A model generated the notes under the pieces. The model saw only the letters and a list, made by a program, of their open reading frames with translations. It was not told where the DNA came from and searched no databases. Positions 48,031 through 58,784 of a stretch of DNA of 64,000 nucleotides are shown one piece after another (within the stretch, counting starts at the first letter, position 1; the number at the start of each line of letters is the position of its first letter). Source of the DNA: Undaria pinnatifida (taxonomy: Eukaryota > Sar > Phaeophyceae > Laminariales > Alariaceae). A program made the translations under genes and the position numbers. The stretch covers positions 11,863,060-11,927,059 of the forward strand of contig JABAKD010000008.1 of assembly GCA_012845835.1 (NCBI GenBank), given 5' to 3'.

Positions 48031-48303
48031 GGTAACTATAACGACAGCACACCAGCAACCAGCGGCGAGCGGCGAGCAGAGGAGCAACATGGGGTTTCAA
48101 AATATCTTGAAGGATGTACAAAGCAGGGATCCATCTAGAATCCCCCCGCTTTTCATATCTCGTTGCACGCAGCAGTGCTGCTAAGTGCTGAGTGAGGACA
48201 TAGTTGTTCGCAGTAGTTCATAGTTTCCGCGTGTCCACTCTACCGCGAGTGCCGGTGCGAACACGCTCCAGGCGAGGTTATCGGGATAGCCAGGGTTGAC
48301 GCA
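48031..48303. promoter_or_regulatory. divergent promoter region between PDE12 and RRP42
   Basis: Only 273 bp separate the two start codons (48030 minus, 48304 plus), or 213 bp if PDE12 starts at 48090. Both 5' UTRs and promoters must lie here unless there are upstream noncoding exons. There is no clear TATA box. The motif cagcggcgagcggcgagcag lies near 48058. Confidence 0.65.
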
Positions 48304-51300
48304 ATGTCAAGATCAACATTGACGGGACTCGACACCTCCACATCCGAGCGAGAGTATGTCGCTCTTGGGGTTGAGCTGGGGATGCGAGGCGACGGACGCG
48401 GACGGCTGGACTACCGCTCCCTCTCGGTTCAGGCTGGTGTGCTCGCACAGGTGCGTCTGTGCGAGCACACGCTTTCATGCACGTGACTTGGTGGCGTGGT
48501 CCACCCTTGCGGCTTGTTATCGTAGCCGTTGCTGTCCTGATATTATGATTGGGTTTTCCTCTCAGAAATCACGCCGCATTTTGTTTGTTCAAATTCCAAG
48601 CAACTGGAAACTGCTTGCTGCTGCTGCTGTCGCTGTTGTACATGTGTGCGCGCGTGTGAGTTGCCTCGCTCATGTGTGGTGGTACCGGAATCAGGGTACT
48701 GATATCGATTGGCACCGGCGTTCCCTCCTGCTTGCGTCGCGTACTGTTCTCCGTCCCTCCATCCCTACCTCTCCCTCACTTCCTCCCCTCCGCGTTCTCG
48801 GCCTCAACGACAACAGTCGAACGGCTCGGCGAGGGTTACCATCGCCCACAACGGCACCGACGTCCTAGCTGCGGTCAAGGTAAGCGAACTTGGCAGGTAA
48901 CTGCGGCCTGCCCTGCAGTGGTTGTTGTAGTACAGCTAGCGGTGGTGGTGGTAGAGTTGTTGGTGGTGTTGGTGGTGGTGTTGGTGGTGGTGGTGGTGGT
49001 AGTGGTGGTATTAGCGGCAATGGTGGGTGATGGTAGTGGTGGTATTAGCGGCAATGGTGGGTGATGGTATTAATAGTTGTGGTAGTTGTGGCAGCTGTGG
49101 TGGTGGTGGTCGTTGTGATGGTGATGATGTTTGTGGGTTTCAATGGTCTCTCGTTTCAATCGTCTCTCATTTCAACGTCCTCTCATGTCAATGATCTCTC
49201 GTTTCTATGATCTCTCGTTTGAATATTTTTTGTGCCGTACCCCCGAAGGTGGAGGTAGGGGAGCCCGACTTAGCTCAACCAGGCCGCGGCCGCGTAGAGG
49301 TATGCGTGTCGTGCTCCAACAGTCTCTTCCCCAAGTTTGATGAACGCTCTTCGGGGGACGTTGATGCGACTCTGAGCGGGGCACTCGAGCGGAGCATGCG
49401 AGGGGTCGGAGGTGAGGGTGATGGTGGTGTTGGTGACGGTGAAGGTTGCGGTGGTTGATAGCTGTGATGGTGGATGGCGGTGGGGGAAAGGGAAGGGGCT
49501 GGTAGTGGTGTTGTTGGTTGCGTAGGTGATTGTGGTGATGGTGAAGATATTGGTACTGGTTGTCGAACTTCGTGAGCAATTATGCGACCCTCCTCTCGCG
49601 CGCTGCTGGAGTCAGCACTGGCAACAATCGCGCACACACAGGTTAGGGGTCGGCTTCCCGGCACGACTAAAAGCATAGACAGTGGATGTGCTGGATGTCG
49701 ATGCGTAGAAATAGCGGTTTCATGTAAAGAACACACTCACAGAAGAAAATTAGTCGATGTCCACGACTATTTCATTTAACACCCAGGAGTTCCGTACCTC
49801 CGTACCCAATTCTTCACCACCCCCCTGCCCTCACACCCCCCCACACCGCTCGCCCCCGCCTCGCCCTCGTCCTCGACTTTTCTTCCTCCGTTTTCGTGTC
49901 GCCCACTCGCGTTTGACAATGTCGGCCTGCTCCCTTTACCGCGGTAAAATGCGACGGCGCTTGCTGAAGGGCTGGATCTTGACGCCCTCGGCATCGTAGA
50001 CGGAAAGTTTTGTTGGGTGGTTTTTGTCGACGTCCTGGTGTTGCAGGTGATACAACATTGATTTTTGGGGGAGTTTGAGGAGGGGTTTGTAGTTGTTTTG
50101 TTCTGCCGTTTTTCGTGTTGTTTTTGGGCATATAAGGTGAAGCGATTGTGTTTGGTGGGACGCTGTTGTTGTGGTTGTTGTTTTTGTTTTGGTTGACGTG
50201 TTTGTGGCTGCTGTTGCCGTGGCGTTGTTGTTGTTGCTGTTGCGTCGCTATTGGTGATGGTGTTAGTTTTTTGTTGTGTAGGTGTTCTTGGTGTTGGTGT
50301 TGGTGAACCCATGCATGTAGGGAGGGGGCGCCATGCCCCCCGACCGAGGCGGACGTGCCCTTGTACACGTCTGTTTTCTTGTCACCCCGGTAACGTTTCC
50401 GGTAGGCATTCGTTTAACGTGTTCCCGTGGCGGGACCCCCGCCACCCCGCTCGCAAAGTTAATATTTTACGGCCGCAAAAACAAAATCCAGTCTAGTTCC
50501 AAGTAAGTTGAACCCCGAACCGTCGGTGCTTTAGCACTTACACGGTATTTGCACTGTTGCAAACGTAAAAAACAGTCTAATTCCAAGAATATTTGCCCCG
50601 AAAACGTTGGTGCTATAGCAAATATGCGGAGGTAACACGCAGCAATTCTGCGCGGGAGGAACAAAGCACGTCTAAATGTGTTACCATGCCGCCCCCTCCC
50701 CCCCCCCCCCGTCGCCGCCTCTATGTCGCCCCCTATCCTCTTTCTTCAACGCCTCGTTTCGTGTCTTCAGGCCGACGGCAACCTCCTGGACGCGTCTTCC
50801 TTTGCGGCGTTTACCGCTCTCAACACAGCACGAATACCCAAGGTAGGAAACACGCCTACGGTATGTACGGCTTAGAATTCTCCGCCCCCCATGGCTGCTG
50901 CTCCCCGCATGGTAAATGGAGGCGTTTTTCTAGTCGGTGCGGTGTAACACGCTCTCACGGTACTTGGAATGAACACGGTGTTTCTAGAGACGTTGGTGGT
51001 GGTAGTGGGGGTGGCGGGGGTGGTTGTGGTGGCGGCGGCGGTGGTGTTGGTGTTGGTGTTGCTGCTGCTGTTGTTGTTGTTGTTGTTGATGTTGGTGTTG
51101 GTGTTGGTGTTGGTGTTGGTGTTGCTGCTGCTGCCGTTGTTCTCACCTTATTTCATCGTCGATGTATATTAATAATCCGTCTCACAAGACAGGCTCTAAT
51201 ATCCACTAAACAAGTACAAGGATAGAACAGATGGAGCGGAGGGAAAACCTCTGGCAACACATGACAGTTGGCCCCTAGCTGGCCTGCTCCGTTGTTTACT

Positions 51301-54300
51301 GCCCCCGCTGCTGCATCACAAGTACGACAGTACAACCCTGGCTGGCTTTGTTGGCCGCGCCGCGGTTATTTTTGTTTGTCTGCTGACAGGTCACTCCTCT
51401 GGCGGGAGAGGGGGGAGTCTTCGATGACTTTGATATTTCTTCTGGGATTGACGACGCCGTTCACATTGCGGGTTCGGCGAACGTTCCAGTGTGTCTCACC
51501 ATGTCCAGGGTGAGCTGGCTCTATTATTATGATAGTTGTTGTTGGTGTTGGTGTTGGTGTTGGTGTTGTTGTTGTTGGTGGTGGCGGTGGTGTTGTGGTT
51601 TTTATTATTGTTATTGTTTTTTTTTCTTGTTTTTTCTTGCTCGTCCCTTCTATTATGTTTGCATTTTTTCCTTCATCTCCCTCAGTACTTGTAACTCAGA
51701 TCATCCGGGGTCACTAAGCAGGCTATTTCTCCCCCCGCCCCACGACGGTATGCGTCTTGATTTTTATCGCGAGAATAAGTCGGCCCTTTCTTCCCTCGTC
51801 GACTCGCATCGAATTGCGCCCACCCACGCTACTAGGCGCTCTCAACAGTTGATTCCTTCTGTAGGTCCGATTGTGTCGGTTTTTGTTCGGTATTGCTTTC
51901 GTCTTAATATTTTTGAGGGTGTTTTTGTTCCTGTTGTTGATTTAGGTGGAGCAGGGAAGGGAATGAGTTGGCTTATGTGGAGGCTGGGGGGAGCGGGAGG
52001 GGGGGCGTACTCATTTGTTGCTTGCCTTAGTCATTTGACCATTGACCACGCATCCCTTTCGAGACGGAGCACTGTTCCTCTCGCCGGGGGGGCGGGGGGG
52101 GGGGGGGGTGCGGAGGGGCGTTATGCGTAGGGGAAGGACCCCATTTTTCTCTTCAACATTATTGTTATTCGTTATTATACCGCCCCCCCTCCCGTTCCAC
52201 AGTTTCTATGTAGCATATGTATGGAAAAAACGTAATGAGCGCCCAAATGTTGGAGGTGTCTCTATTAGGAGCAGGAACGGTGCTCCGTCTCGAAAGAGAG
52301 GCGTGGTCAATGGTCAAATGAATAAGGCAAGCAGCAAATGAGTACGCCCTCCCCCCCCCGCCCCTTCCTTTCCATCCCGTATTATTGGTCCCGTCCCATT
52401 CCATCCGATCCGATCCCATCTCATCCCATGTTACCAGGCCGATTCTTCGACTGTTGGACCCGTCAGTCTAAAAAAGCCCTTTCCAACTGAACACCAAGTC
52501 GAGCTTACTTGCACAGCCGAAATATCTTTCTAGACCGGTAACAATGGAAGGCCAAAGTTTGAAATTCCCGAAGATCCCAGCCGAAATTTGCCTAAACGGT
52601 CGCTTATGGGCCCAATTTTGTAGTTTTTTTTTTCTTGTCAAGTTTCCAATTTTCCGGAAAAAAAATATTTCTCACGGCGATCTTCGCCAACACCTGCTTG
52701 AGAAATTCTCAAGCAGATCTTGGATTAGGCGCGGCGTGATTTTGTGTTGTCCAAACTTCGTTCGACGAAATCAATGACATCGTCGTGAACTCTGAACGTG
52801 GCGGGCTCGTTAGGGGCTTCGACCCCCCCTTGGTGTACAGGGCTCACTCTACGGCTGGTGATTTGTGGCGGGCACCGATCGAGCTTCTGTTAAAAACACA
52901 TTTGGCGGCGGCTGTGCAAAAAACTGAGACAAGAACTCTCTATGGTCCCCCAACGGGCAAAAACAGAATTCTGAGAGGATTTGACGGAAAACGAGAGGAC
53001 AACACAAGCAACCTCTCACGCCCTAGGGCATAGATCGAGATGAATTCTTCGGCGCTGTTACCTACACTCATGTGACCTCATCCGGAACGCAGAGGAGTGA
53101 CCATGAGTTGTCTCTATCTCGAGATTGGAGGTCAATAACGTTTGGTGGACAAAGCTGATCAAAGGCTTGATGAAAATTGACAAACTGACCCATTGGGCTT
53201 CATAACCAAAGAAAGAGCCAGAAAGAAAAGGTCTTCCCCACAACGACGTTGCCCGGAATCTTTCAGCAAATAACGCCCCAAAAAAAGTTGGAAACTTTTT
53301 GGCCAAACTATCGGCTTTCCATTAGCATCGGTTTAAGACCAAAAATATTTTTTTTAGTTGAGCAATCCGTCTCGCATATCTAGTCGAGAAAGGTCGTAGA
53401 TGCGACTGGATGTGCAAGTTGGATTGCTCAGTCGAAGAAAACGGTTGAACCCATGGCATCGCTCATCCCACCCCAAAAACACACGCTCACACACCCGTGC
53501 CGGGTACCACACAGCATATCCCACGACAGCGCCGACGCTGGCTTGGCTGCTATCATTGCTGCTGCTTTTCACCGCAAGTCAGCATCTCACGTTCCTATCT
53601 CCGCCGCCAGCGGCGTTTATCATCCGATGGCAGCAGCACGCGGTATAGATTGCATTTGGCCAACAACGGCTACGCTTGCTCTAGCTTTGGTGACTCTCGG
53701 CTGAGTGCAACGCAACGAACGTAGCTGTGGCGGCTTTCGACTATGTCCAACGCCACCAACCCGGTTGGAACAAGGGCTTATCGCGCGTGAAGCACGCGCT
53801 GCTCGCGGAGAACAAACAAAGCACAGAGCTTCTGACGGACGTCCGACTGCCATACGATAGTACTTCCCCACACCGACCGCCTACAAAAAGTAGCGCAGCA
53901 CTATAAAATCGGCTCGGCTGACGACAAGAAGGAAAACCCAGAACAATCCAGTCGAAAAAAAGTTCAATCGAAATACGCCCTTTTCGACTCACGGTTCCGA
54001 CTGCTTTATAAGAATTGCATCCCATTCCATATAGTATCCTATCCCCTCCCCCCCCCCCCGCCCCAGTCTAACCCCATCCCCTTCCTTTTGTTTCCATTTT
54101 TTTTTCTCGCTCATATTTCGCTGTATATCACATCGTATACAATACACATAGGTTGGTGGCCACTTCATCGTGGACGCGAGCCTGGAAGAGGAAGCCTGCG
54201 TGGAAGCGTCCGTGGCGGTGTTTGTGGACCGTGCGGGGCGTATTTGCGGGTCGCGAAAGGAGGGGGACGGGGCGGTGCCAGCGCAGCACCTAGGGGGGAT

Positions 54301-54427
54301 GGCTCAGTGCGCCGCCGCAATGGCAAAAGGCGTGTTTGACGTACTAGACCTAGCGGTAGGGAAGGCGTTATCGTCGAGGGGGGGAGCGGGGCCGGAAGTT
54401 GGGGCGGCAGGTGCAGGTTTTTTGTAG
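48304..54427 (+). CDS. RRP42: exosome complex subunit Rrp42 (EXOSC7), 7 exons
   Basis: Rrp42 is one of six RNase PH-like proteins forming the exosome ring, through which RNA passes to be degraded or trimmed in nucleus and cytoplasm; in most eukaryotes it is structural, not catalytic. Exons: 48304-48450, 48817-48879, 49249-49411, 49970-50046, 50771-50842, 51390-51509, 54152-54427. All junctions are GT-AG and keep phase, giving 305 residues; the human protein has 291. Landmarks in order: GMRGDGRGRLDYRSL, SNGSARVTIAHNGTDVLAAV, VEVGEPDLAQPGRGRVE, DGKFCWVVFVDVLVLQ, ADGNLLDASSFAAFTALNTA, NVPVCLTMSR, GGHFIVDASLEEEACVEAS. The phrase VDASLEEEA is typical of Rrp42 rather than its sisters Rrp43 or Rrp45. 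The start ATG at 48304 fits the family N-terminus. The C-terminal Gly/Ala tail is longer than usual. The 2.6 kb intron 6 carries repeats. Confidence 0.94.
48905..49130 (+). repeat. GGT-rich repeat in RRP42 intron 2
   Basis: Runs of gttggtggtgttggtggtgg. The segment ggtagtggtggtattagcgg then caatggtgggtgatggta occurs twice in tandem (49000-49070). Confidence 0.85.
50990..51140 (+). repeat. GGT/GTT triplet repeat in RRP42 intron 5
   Basis: ggtggtggtagtgggggtgg passes into gttgttgttgttgttgatgt and gttggtgttggtgttggtgt. Confidence 0.85.
51990..52360. repeat. two G-run family copies head to head
   Basis: The plus copy (51996-52085) reads gcgtactcatttgttgcttg to gagacggagcactgttcct. The minus copy (52205-52360) is its inverse and longer, adding acacctccaacatttgggcg and acgttttttccatac. 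Together they form an inverted repeat inside RRP42 intron 6. Confidence 0.82.
52366..54151. other. rest of RRP42 intron 6
   Basis: gatccgatcccatctcatcc repeats are near 52400. An 82-codon frame at 52785-53033 (RGFDPPLVYRAHSTAGDLWR and onward) is protein-like but matches nothing I know. The rest shows no gene. Confidence 0.4.
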
Positions 54428-54712
54428 CCAGTGCGGAGGAGCCCGGCGACAGCGAGGGGGCGGGGGCTTAGCGGCGCGGGGAGGTATATACTGGGAAAGG
54501 CGGTTCTCTCGATGAGGGAATGGGGCTGGAAGTCGATGCGGCGGGTGCGGGGTATTAGTAGCCGGGGTCGAGTGTGTGGGCTGGCTGGGATGAGGGGGGG
54601 GGAGGGGCAGTTAAACAGGTTGACCATGTTTGGTGCATAAGGCTGGTGTTGGTGGCGGCGGCGGGGGCGGCTGCACGAGAATTACAGTATTTATGGTGAC
54701 GTGTGATGGACA
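54428..54712. other. 3' flank of RRP42
   Basis: A G-rich stretch that should include the 3' UTR. No clear polyadenylation signal was seen. Confidence 0.4.
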
Positions 54713-54983
54713 AGACGCAAGCTACGATAGAGGCAGCAGTTTTCATCTGAATTTTTTTCTGAATGACGGGGCTCAACCTTAACCCAAAATCGTCGCAAAA
54801 AAATATTCCATTTTTGTTTTTCATGGCTCCCGTTGTGTACCTAGGGGCCATGGGATTTTTCATCCGGTTGCAGCAGTTTTGTTTTTTTCCAAAAATCATC
54901 AGTTTTTCGTGTAGGTCTTGAGCTCCCAAATCGAGGAAAACCTCCAGAAAAAAAGTGATGCGCCTCTATCGTAGCACGCGTCT
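54713..54983 (-). mobile_element. MITE-like element with terminal inverted repeats, copy 2
   Basis: The left end agacgcaagctacgatagag and the right end cctctatcgtagcacgcgtc are inverted copies. The inside matches 1321-1593 on the opposite strand. It is 271 bp with no ORF of its own. Confidence 0.8.
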
Positions 54984-55339
54984 TAAGACAAGACGTACAT
55001 CCGTGATATGGTTGCATATCGCTTCCGTGTGGTCCGCGGAGGGTATCACTGTAATAGGATGGGACGAAGTTTCCAGGATTTCCACAGCTTGGAAGGGGCG
55101 GTTTCAAGTGTTGTAGTATGAGAATACCGTTGGCATTGCCTACACGGCTTTTGCTCCTTTTTTTCGTTTTTCGCGCTATTATGCGGTCTTGCCTCTCAGC
55201 TTGTATCGCCACGGACCTTGTTTCTCCCTGTGGCATGATATGAGGAGGGGCCGATGTGCCGGAGTACAAATACAAAAATAAATGAATAAATGATAATAAT
55301 AACAGGACCCCTCCCTTTATGAAAAACTCACCCACATAG

Positions 55340-55437
55340 TATATTACAAGTACCAACAACGCAGCTTGCAAATATGAGTATTGACCCTAAATTTGTCAAA
55401 CTCACAACTGACGTCCTTGAAATATTTTTACAAAATA
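55340..55437 (+). repeat. family I mini-ORF repeat copy
   Basis: tattacaagtaccaacaacg then cagcttgcaaatatgag leads to codons for MSIDPKFVKLTTDVLEIFLQ, still open, then an AT-rich stretch. Confidence 0.75.
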
Positions 55438-55442
55438 CAATC

Positions 55443-55640
55443 GGGCGGATGGGGAAAAACAAACCATTCCCAACCCCTAAAGCGATCCCAGTCTAACTCC
55501 AAGTGTTTTGTTCCCATGTCGGGTCTGCGGCGCTAAATGAGTGCTAAAAGGGACAAGCTTGCCACGCCACACTCCTGCGTAGTTTCATACATGCCGTGTG
55601 ACAATTCAGAACTCAATTGCATTCGCAGTCCACCTCTAGC
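55443..55640 (+). repeat. dispersed repeat, cggatggggaaaaa type
   Basis: Related to 5345-5485: gcggatggggaaaaacaaac, then ccacactcctgcgtagtttc and cagtccacctctagctgtc. It directly follows a family I copy. Confidence 0.6.
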
Positions 55641-56139
55641 TGTCATACCCTTCGGTTTGCCTTGCAAGGACTACTGCTGTCTTTGCTGTCGTTCGCCACG
55701 GCCGAACAACGAACGACAAGCCCAAGGAATGAGAGCGCATAAACTGCGTATCATATGGAAAATGCATACCCTGCACACTCAGAAGAAAGTGGCGTACCAG
55801 CAGTGTAGCAGTTCGTGTTCCGTATCGGAATAACGATAAAATCGATTCTGATCCGATAAGCCCCTTAAAACCCGATATCCGATAGACGATCCGATATGGA
55901 AAGACACGTCATGCTGCTGCCGAATTAGGACGCATCTCTTTTTTTTTGTGACCCCTCCCATCGAAATGGACTTCTCAACAGGGGGGCTCAGTAGAACGAC
56001 ATCGCCTCCACGCTACAAGTATGGCGTTCTCTCATCGGATATCGGGACGCTCTTTTTTCGATACGATTGCCGATATGATTTCTCAATGTATGAGAACGTC
56101 CGATACAATGATATGAAACATAATTAATAGTAGCAGCGT
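55641..56139. other. gene-free stretch
   Basis: Short repeated patches such as atccgataagccccttaaaa, ccgatatcc and cgatccgatatgg (55850-56090). No gene seen. Confidence 0.4.
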
Positions 56140-56700
56140 TGTTAAGGAATTAGTGGGGTAATAGTCCGTTTGACCACTTGCAAGAGGTTAACCAATAGCT
56201 TGCCCAAACTAACCCTTATAACACTCTCCCTCCCTGAAACGGCGGGATAGCAGATCGGCCGGATATACGGCGGACCTCTGTCAAAATCCAAGCCGTTTCA
56301 TTTCCGGGGCATAGCGGTGAGAGTATTTTTCAAGTTCGACATGGGGAAACTCTGAAAAAGTTTATTATGGTGGATGTGGGGCTTGAACCCACGACCCAAA
56401 AAACCCATGGTCTGTCGACGACGCCATTTGTTAAGGAATTAGTGGGGTATTAGTCCGTTTGACCACTTGCACAGGTTAACCAATAGCTTGCCCAAACTAA
56501 GCCTCATAACACTCTTCCCCCCCTGAAACGGCGGGATAGCAGGTCGGCCGGATATACGGCGGACCTGTCAATATCCAAGCCGTTTCATTTCCGGGGCATA
56601 CCGGGGAGACTATTTTTCAAGTTCGACACGGGGAAACTCTGAAAAAGTTTATTATGGTGGATGTGGGGCTTGAACCCACGACCCAAAAAAACCATGGTAT
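56140..56700. mobile_element. two tandem 289 bp units with LTR-like ends and tRNA 3'-half
   Basis: Each unit begins with about 84 bp that starts TGTTA and ends TAACA (56140-56223 and 56429-56511), as LTRs do. Inside each, at 56368-56395 and 56655-56682, the minus strand reads gtcgtgggttcaagccccac then atccacca, a perfect T-arm and acceptor strand of a tRNA. LTR-internal-LTR spacing of 84-205-83 bp resembles a terminal-repeat retrotransposon in miniature. The tRNA match does not include an encoded CCA, so a tRNA-derived insert is an alternative to a primer site. Confidence 0.65.
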
Positions 56701-56702
56701 AG

Positions 56703-57215
56703 TTATAGTTTGCCTGCAACCCAAAAACGAGAGTGTCGGCTGTAACCAGGGGTTAATGCCCAAACGCGTCTCCGCGTCTCGAATCTCTCTCCCGCCCCCC
56801 GCCTTCCGCGCCCCCTTCCCCCCCCCCATCCTCCCGGTCCCCACCACTCGAATATTCTTCCTCCTCTCCCTCGAAGTCCCCATCTTCGCCCCCCCCCCCT
56901 TCCCCGCAAACCCAAGCATTCCTGCCCCCGCCCAACCCTTCCCCCGTAAGGTGTTGCAGCAGCGTGGTGGCATAGCTCGCCAAGGGCAGTGAAAACGACA
57001 CCTGGAGCGCGGTCGACTTTTTCGTCGATGCCCCCCCCCCCCCCGCGGGCTCCCGCCCCCGCCCCCCCCTCTACCCCCGCCTCTACATCACCACCCCCAT
57101 CTCTATCATGAGCCTTAGCTGTACCGCCTTTTCCCGCTGCTGCTCCTCTGAATCGACTCGAAACTTCGTCCCTAAAGCGGGCTCTCAGCCATGCGGAGGT
57201 AGTGGGGGGGGGCAT
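56703..57215 (-). CDS. weak hypothetical ORF, 170 codons
   Basis: The frame is MPPPTTSAWLRARFRDEVSS onward, mostly Gly/Arg-rich from C-runs on the plus strand. One part (APGVVFTALGELCHHAAATP) looks like normal protein. No family recognised and no splice structure resolved. It may be one exon of a real gene or chance in GC-rich DNA. Confidence 0.2.
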   Translation of the reverse strand: MPPPTTSAWLRARFRDEVSSRFRGAAAGKGGTAKAHDRDGGGDVEAGVEGGAGAGARGGGGGIDEKVDRAPGVVFTALGELCHHAAATPYGGRVGRGQECLGLRGRGGGRRWGLRGRGGRIFEWWGPGGWGGGRGRGRRGAGERFETRRRVWALTPGYSRHSRFWVAGKL

Positions 57216-57365
57216 GCCCCCCTTTTCCCCCCGCTCCTTTCCCGCCTCCGCTGCGAGCTCTTCGGAGTCGACGCCCCCCTCCTCTTCCCTCCCCCCCCTT
57301 TCTTGCCCTAAAGGAACGGGCTCGACGGATAGGCCTCGTGGGTGGACCTTCTCGTTTCATCCATT

Positions 57366-57515
57366 CAGATCAGATCAGATCAGATCAGGTTAGATCAGAC
57401 CAGACCAAACCAGATCAGGTTGCATCAAGGGGTTTTCATTTTAGCGGCAACCACGATGGGGGGGGGGGGTCAATGTTAGAGCAGATCAGGTCAGACCAGA
57501 TCAGGTCAGATCACC
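57366..57515 (+). repeat. GATCA pentamer repeat
   Basis: cagatcagatcagatcagat at 57368 and catttta-separated repeats of gatcaggtcagaccagatca at 57482-57512. Confidence 0.85.
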
Positions 57516-57529
57516 TCAGGGAACAGCTG

Positions 57530-57745
57530 GTGGGGGGCGGGGGGGGGGGGGGGGGGGGGACGTACACCTTTGTTGTTTGCCGTATTATAGTCATAGTTTA
57601 CCATTGATCACGCGTATCCCTTTCGACACGGAGCACTGTTCCTACTTTCTAATATAGATATCTTTCCTATTTGGCCGTCTGTGGCCACCATCTATCTCCC
57701 ACGGTAGCGACCGTTTTTTCGCCACTATCTACTATACCATACTTG
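57530..57745 (+). repeat. G-run family, long copy
   Basis: A 20-base G-run is followed by acgtacacctttgttgtttg, gaccattgatcacgcg-like sequence, cgacacggagcactgttcct and ggccgtctgtggccaccatc. It parallels 62556-62790 for about 190 bp. Confidence 0.82.
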
Positions 57746-58784
57746 GCTGCAGCGGGGGGGGGGGGGGGGGGAGAAAGTGTTTCGATTTTACGGATAACTT
57801 GGAGGTTGCGGGAGATTGGGCGGTTTCGATTATAGCTACAACCTGGTCAATTTTTGGGGGGAAAAAAGGAGTGAGGGGGCTGTTTCTGTCCCTCGAATCG
57901 CCCGCACAGGACCTTAAAGCGCTACTGCTATCCCCCAACATCCCCACAAACTGAACGGACAATCCTTGCACCACAGACATCCCCGACAAATGAAAACGCC
58001 TTCCAGGTCGAACAAGCGCTGCGGATGGCCCCCAACAATTACAGTGGGTACCCCGATTTAAGAGCGTCCCGTTAGAAGCCGAAACAAGCGCTTTGAACCA
58101 CGCATTGCTCTTATCCGTAGTGGGAAGTGTATAGTTTTTAGTATAAGTGGGGCGTGCCGTTTTGACCGCTGTTAGGTTCCGAACGCTCTTATCCTGGGCG
58201 CTCTTAAATCTGGGTACAGTACCCACTGTAAACCGAAACGATAGGATCTACATGATTTAGATAATGACCTCTTCAAAAAATGTGCCAATCCTTGCCTCTG
58301 CCGATGTTATCTCCCACAGATACCACTACGCGAGGCAAGGTAGGTCCTTTCGGGGCCAACGTCGAGCGCTGCGCGGGTTACCCCCCACAAAATAAACGGA
58401 AAAATATTGTGCATCTACCGAAGAATATCCACTAAAACTGTGGGTCGTGATCTGTCGAATGCATAAAAACGTTCGCTTTCTCAGCGGGATCTGTCTGGTA
58501 CGGCTCTTGCACAACATACGCATCATATTCGACGAAAAATCGACTATCAAAATGATTTAGACCACCATCTGTCCGATTTTTTTTTCATCCTCCGGCGGAC
58601 AGCTTAAGCTCATCACACTTCCACATATTTTCGACGTGCGAATCCTTGCATCATGGATATTACACCTCTACAAAGCTACGTACCGCTACAGTTCGTGACG
58701 GTAATGAGCGTCTTCCAGGTCAAAATGAGCGCTGCGAGTGACCCCCCCAGGAATATAAACGGCAAACACCTAGGATCTGTTAGT
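57746..58784. other. gene-free stretch with dispersed repeat pieces
   Basis: Pieces related to cttccaggtcgaacaagcgc and tgcggatggcccccaac (57990), to gccaacgtcgagcgctgcgc (58355) and to cttccaggtcaaaatgagcg (58710) recur also at 59480. No gene seen. Confidence 0.5.

Noticed and set aside
56360-56400. A nuclear tRNA gene on the minus strand
   Set aside because: The T-arm and acceptor 3' strand are perfect, but no matching 5' acceptor strand (GGTGGAT) or D-arm lies upstream, so it is only a 3' half.
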